Below, in pieces: positions 42,201-48,641 of a DNA stretch of 64,000 bases. The notes under the pieces were generated by a model. That model saw only the letters and a program-made list of their open reading frames with translations. It searched no databases and was not told the DNA's origin. Source of the DNA: Lineus longissimus (taxonomy: Eukaryota; Nemertea; Pilidiophora; Heteronemertea; Lineidae). Both the position numbers and the translations under genes were made by a program. The first letter of the stretch is position 1. The number at the start of each line of letters is the position of its first letter. Location: contig NC_088323.1 of assembly GCF_910592395.1 (NCBI RefSeq), positions 15,177,501 to 15,241,500 on the forward strand, given 5' to 3'.

Positions 42201-45200
42201 ACATGCATGATTTTTAGACAATATCGGATAAATATATTTAGGGAAAAGGACAAACAAAGAACAATGAACCTCTAGGGGGACACCACACATGTGCGGAAGA
42301 TACACGGAGGCTCACGGCTTCCATTTCAACCAAAGGCAGAGATGTATACCAGCGGACAGGTCAAATCGAGGACTCTTAAGCCCGTAGCACACTAGCCGCC
42401 AACTTCGGCGTTCACAGACGTTTTTTGCCGCAAGAGTCCTGAACGCCTGAAAAATCCCTAGTCTGTTACAAACGGCGTCGGCGGACGCCACTTGCCGCAA
42501 CTAAACGCCAAATATCTAACATGTTTGATTTTTGACGCGTGTCGCCGCGTTTGAACGCAAGAAGAAGGCAGGTGTGCTACGGATGGCCGCCAGACTTGGC
42601 GTCGGCGGCGAGGCTATGGCCAATCAGTATGCGTCTTGATGTCACATGATTTCAAAATGGCAGCCTAAAGTGGCGGAAAAGACGCTACTGGACGACGATT
42701 CTGGGCAGGTGTGCTCTGACCGGGATCCTCTGTCCGCCAACTTCGGCGTCGAGAGGCGTCAGCCGAACACTTCTTGTCGCCAAAGTTGGCGGCTGGTGTG
42801 CTGCGGGCTTAAGCAAAGGGCAGAGCCAGAGAAGTCATGAGTTCAAATCTTTCTGTGAGGGAGCTCAACTCGTAAGTTCTATCTGTCCCACTGAATAGTT
42901 TTAGGTTTTCTTAGGCCATTTAGACAACCCATGCCGGGCCATGTCGCACATACTTCACGGTGAAAGAACACTGGCATCTCTGAAATCTCTCAAAATAAAG
43001 AATGAATGAGCTGCCGAAAACAAAAGGCTAATAGCTAAAATCGCTAAACTGATCGTAACATACTTGCTTGAAAATACCAACCACACGAGGTCAAATAGCC
43101 AAAACGAAATACAGTGGAACCTCCCTTAGCGGACACCTCTCTATTAAGAACAACCTCTCTATTAAGGACACCACATTTGGTCCCAAATTGGAAGTTTCCA
43201 TTCAATTTGACCTCTCTGATCAAGATGCCTCTCTATTAAGGACAGCACTTGTCTGTCCAGAGGGTGTCCTTAATAGAGAGGTTCTACTATGCATTAGGCA
43301 AGTCACAGTCCAGGGGGCTATCTGTAGAAAATCAGCACGTTTCAACAATTTAACTTTTTGACCGTCTGGCCGCTGAAGACAATATTTAAGCGTTTTCTAC
43401 AAGAGCACACCCAGCAGGCCTCTCAATTACATCATTTGGGAAACACCCCGGTTTCTTTAATTTGGCCTTAATTAACAGTGATTTCATTGAGTTCGTGTCA
43501 AACATGTGCTAAAAATGTGTCTTTTGCGCAAAAATGTGTCTGTTTCGGTATTTAATCATGAGACTAACTCGATATCTTGAAGTAATTTTTAGGTGTCCAG
43601 GAGCATATTTGCCCATTTTAACCAAAAAATGCTTTTAGGAGGGTCAAAAAAATCCCAAATTTTTTAAAATTGTAACTTTGCCCCCTCCTAGTTTCGCCCC
43701 CCCCCCCCCCCTCATGTGGGCATCCTCCTCATAAAGGCAATATTAAGAGTAATTGAGAGGCCTGATCTGATGTAAACAATGTCACAGACTTACTTTTGTT
43801 CTGTTTCTTAATGGGTTTTGTAGGGTCTAACCAGTGCTGAAAAAGGCAAAGATTCAAGTTATAACAAAAATTAGAAGAAATATTGTTCATCATCGATTAC
43901 ATTTATACGCGATTGTAAATTTCATAAAGTCTCAAGTTGAAATCGACATCAAGAGTCACTGTGGACTCTGACTATGATAGTTACATGGACTTTCGGCCAT
44001 CGGTCAAGAGGTCCTTGGTTCGAACCGCAAAGTCGGCATGATTTTAGGCAGTTCTCTTTGCATTATCTGACCAGCCTCACTCTTCCTGGGAGTAACGCAA
44101 GTTCTTAGGGATGACATTTTTCGGGGTTTTTTTACTGATCAAATGATGTTGGCCGATGGGAGCATTCTCTCCAAGGAAGATGCGTCTTTCAACTCCAACA
44201 TCTTTGTTCTTCTTAAGCGTTCGTTCTCCACTTGGAGGAGTTATTCTCCACGGAGTATTCCTCCTCCAAGGCGGGATGAGCGTTTTAGGTGCCACTACAG
44301 TCAGGCACCAACTGGGTTCATTGGCCTTGTGACTATGTCTTAGTATACTTACATTAACATTAGCATTGTCTGTAAACTGGAGACCGAAGTAATCCTTTTC
44401 TACAATGTCCAGATGGTAAAAGACGTGTTCATATAAGTCCTGGCTCGGAGCTTTTTTCTGCAAAGAGAAAAATCACATTTTTATTTTCAGATGCAAAATA
44501 CAAGTTGTCGAAGCCATTGCCATTGAATCATTGCAGGAAAGGGTTAGATTTCAGCTGATTAAATAAAATACAATGATGATGAATACCTAGCCCGTTATAC
44601 ATCATGTACATATGTCCTGCTCAATGTATGTGCAGTATGCAACAACACATTATGAGACATTGCATCTCTACATGTAGGCCTAGTCTACATACAGTGACAG
44701 GCCAGGCCACTTGACATAGTTCTCCATGTGAAACATGCATTGTATTTTGTTAGGCGGTTTACATGAAGTACAATCTTTAATCTGTATAAAAATACAATCA
44801 GTTGACTTTACCCCAAGTACAGTGAGTAAAAACAGTGTTCTCCACCTAGCCTTTTAATTTATTGTAAAACAAAAACAACTCCAAATAAGGAGCAGACAAC
44901 ACAAATATACAATAAAAATCATACACAGAGAACGAATAAAAAAGCGATCAAAAGGGTGAAAGTAAAAGCTTCAATAGTTTATGGTTTTTCCGGTTTAGAT
45001 TGGCACATAAGGTTTTTTTACCAAATTGACAATTCCATTTTCCTCCCTGGTGATACGTCTAGGCCTACATGTTGGATTCACAAACAGGACATTGGTGGCA
45101 GAGAGGCCCGACGAACTAAACACTCGGTTACACAGGGTACCCTTAATTTTTCTCGTGCCAATGACGACGTCTCATGCTTTACAATCAATGGAGAGAATCC

Positions 45201-48200
45201 TTCTTAAAAGTCCAATTTGCCTCTGTTCGATTACTTTCCGCGGGTTGTCAATATCTAATGCCTCTAATAGAGGGCTATGATGACAAAATTTCGATTAACC
45301 AAAGCATCGTTTGATCAGGGAACCCTGCAACTTTTCCAGTTTGAGAAATCCAACAGATTTATATAACTAGTCTGGTTGATGATTTTAATTATGAAATGCA
45401 AGTTCCCTCCATTCATTCCCAAGCTAAACCCAGAAACCTTTGATACAACTTCACACATTGGCCATTTCAGGCCAGTTGCAAGTACAGTCTAACCTCTCTT
45501 AGCGGACACCTCTCCATTAAAAACACCCTCTCTAATAAGGACAATGGTTTTGGTTCCAAACATGTCATTTCCATTCAAATTGGCCTCTGTAATCAGGATA
45601 CCTCTCTATCAAGGACAGCATAGGTCAGTCCCAAGGGTGTTCTTAATAGAGAGGTTCTACTGTACGGAGTGGCACTGGTCAAGCCTTGAACCCAGGACCT
45701 TCTGATCACAAGTCGAACGTTTATCCATTGCATCACAGCACTTCCTGAGACCCTGTCATTTTTGTTGCTAAGGTTGAAAACACCAGATGATAAAATTATT
45801 TTAAGTTAAAAAATAACCAATGTTATTTTATTCCTGATATCATTTTTATGCAGCAGAACCAGATCAAACTCACCCCAAATGACCTTACTGAACTACCAAC
45901 ATCAAATCATCGGCCTTTATTGTATTTTTGTATCTCATTTCAATGATAATGAGGCCACGCTATGTGTCACCTCTCTGAGGTCATAATGGATCAAAGTGCA
46001 CCTCAACATTCCCGTGACATTTTTGCCTTGGTGTCATCCAACCATGACATTATTGAGTGATGTAACTAACGCACCAGTTTTTTTCAAATGCGATGAGTTT
46101 AGATGAAGAATCCATAAATCCAGGCCTTTTTGAGTATTTGAAAAATGCAACTTTTCTGTCGTTACAGGCCTGTCAATTACATGATTCCTACACCATATGA
46201 CGGTGTAGGCCATACAGGATGTCCCCAAATTAGGTCTTTTTTTTTTTTTTTTTTTTAAAATAATATGACCCCCTGAAGCGTTTTTTAACCCCTAACATAA
46301 CCAAATCTCATCCAAATGGCCTAATTTTATAGTTTACCCTAAAATTATATTTTTCAGGTGTATGTGGTGATAACAGTCACTAACTTTGATTTATGACGTC
46401 ACTGTTCAGGCAAATTGGCGCGATGAAATGTCCCCAAATTAAGCTAAAGCAAAAAAACATGTCCCCCAAAATAGGCTAAAAAAATACAGGGTGTAGAGGT
46501 CTCCACGTAATTGAAAGGCCTGCGTAATGTTTTTTGCATCTAAAAAAAGGATCAGTTCTCCTTAATTTGGGATAACACGAACAATGACGTCAGCAGGAGT
46601 GATAAAGAAAGTGATGACAAAAGAGGTTAATGACAGCAGGATTCCCGGGGATGAAGCACGCTTCATGCCATCAACAGTCCCAACATTCATCAATTCAGTG
46701 AATTTGACTGCAGAACTTTTTCAAACAAAGGAGGGAAATTTTATAAACACAGCTGGTGTCTCTGACAACATAAACGAGGACAATGACAGATTTGATCATC
46801 AGGGCTCGAGCTAAGCCTTGTTGATCAGGAGTCAAACCAAAGTCTTGACAAAATCTGTGGACAGGAGTCCTGCAACAGACACTTTATAATGTGAGGGTTC
46901 TGGGCCAAGTTTCTTACTTCAAAAGACACTTTTCGGGGGTTATCTTGAGCCCTGATTGTACGGGGACATTTCTGTAAAACTTGTCTTTTTGAGATCTGGT
47001 GCTTTGAAGTCGAAGTCACCTCCACGCTGTTCTCAATGGACCAGTTCGACAAAGACTGACCAGAGCTGAAATGCACACACTCAGAACTCGTCAGAAGGCC
47101 TAAGCCAATTTTGGACGATGTCGTAGCCCATTGTAACCCTTTGTTTCAGGTGAAACGCATGACTGCTCAGCGCCAAAGCAAACTACTTCGAAAAGGTCCA
47201 TCGAAAATTTTCTCCCCATGATTTATGAATGTTGGCTGATCAATCACACCATCACCAAGTCAAATTCCTCTCCTCCTCCTGACCTCATTCAATCAGATTG
47301 TAAATAGTAGTAGCCTAATTTTATCTGAAATCGTGTTAATAATGGTGTTTATTACTGGGTCAAACAGTCGAGTATACCCCACATCAATTAATAGGCCTAT
47401 ACAGAATTGAATAGGCCTATGTTATTATGGCTACAATGTACAATGTATGTAAAAAGCACTTCTCCACAAGTGTATGGACTAGACTATTAGTACATGTATG
47501 TATACATGCACTAGACCTTGATGCAATAGGACCTACATGTACGTGTAGTTGAATGAAATGGCCAGGGCCATTGTGCTCACCTCATGTGGAGGAAAGATGG
47601 ATAAAGAGCATGGTCTTGTGTCATGTAGTGTTAGGTTTGATGTAGGTCCAAGCAATTACAATTTCCCCAAAATGGCCAATTTACAGTACATTCGACCTCT
47701 GTGACCTTGAAAAGTAGGTCAAATCAAAGAAGACCTGGGTGACACATTGAATGGTTGTTAGAATTAGATGTACCTATGATATAAAATTGGTGCCAATCGG
47801 GCAAGTCATTACTAGGAATAATGGCATTTTGAAGAATTTAGGATTTGGCCCCCTCCCTGGAGGCCAAACGGCAAATCAGATCGCACCAAACTTCGGTACC
47901 TGAGATCACCTGACCAAGGGGTACATGTGTACTTAATTTGTGATCAATAGTCATTGCAGTTAAGAAACGTGCCATTGTTACGGCCTGACGGCGAATTTAC
48001 GCCATTTGACCTCTGTGACCTTGACAAGAAGGTCAAATTAAAAACCTGTGTGACATATACTGTATGGTGGTTAGATGTACCCATGATATCAAATTGGTGG
48101 CAATCGGGCAAGAAGTTAAGGAATAATCACATTTTTAAGGTTTTTGGATTTTGCCCCCTGGTGGTCAAGTGGTGAATCATATTGGACCAAACTTTGGTCC

Positions 48201-48591
48201 CTGAGATCAGCTGACTAAGGGGTAAATGTGTACCAAATTTGGTATCAATAGTCATTGCAGTTTAGAAACGTGCCATCGTTACATCCTAACGGCCAATTTA
48301 CACCATTTGACCTCTGTGACCTTGAAAAGGAGGTCAAATCAAAAACCCGGATGATATATGATGCACCTTTGCTAGAAGTACCTACCATAATTTTTTCAAA
48401 ATTTCCCGACTACTATTGAGGGAGATATTGCATATTTTCACTTTTAACGTTTGGCCCCCTGGTGGCCAAACCATGAAACGAATCGGACCGAAACTTGGTC
48501 TCCCAGGTGTCATTACATAAGGGTACATGTGTACCAAGTTTCAACTCAATAGCTCTAACAGTTACGAAACGTGCCCTGCTAACGGACGACG

Positions 48592-48641
<50 letters not shown>

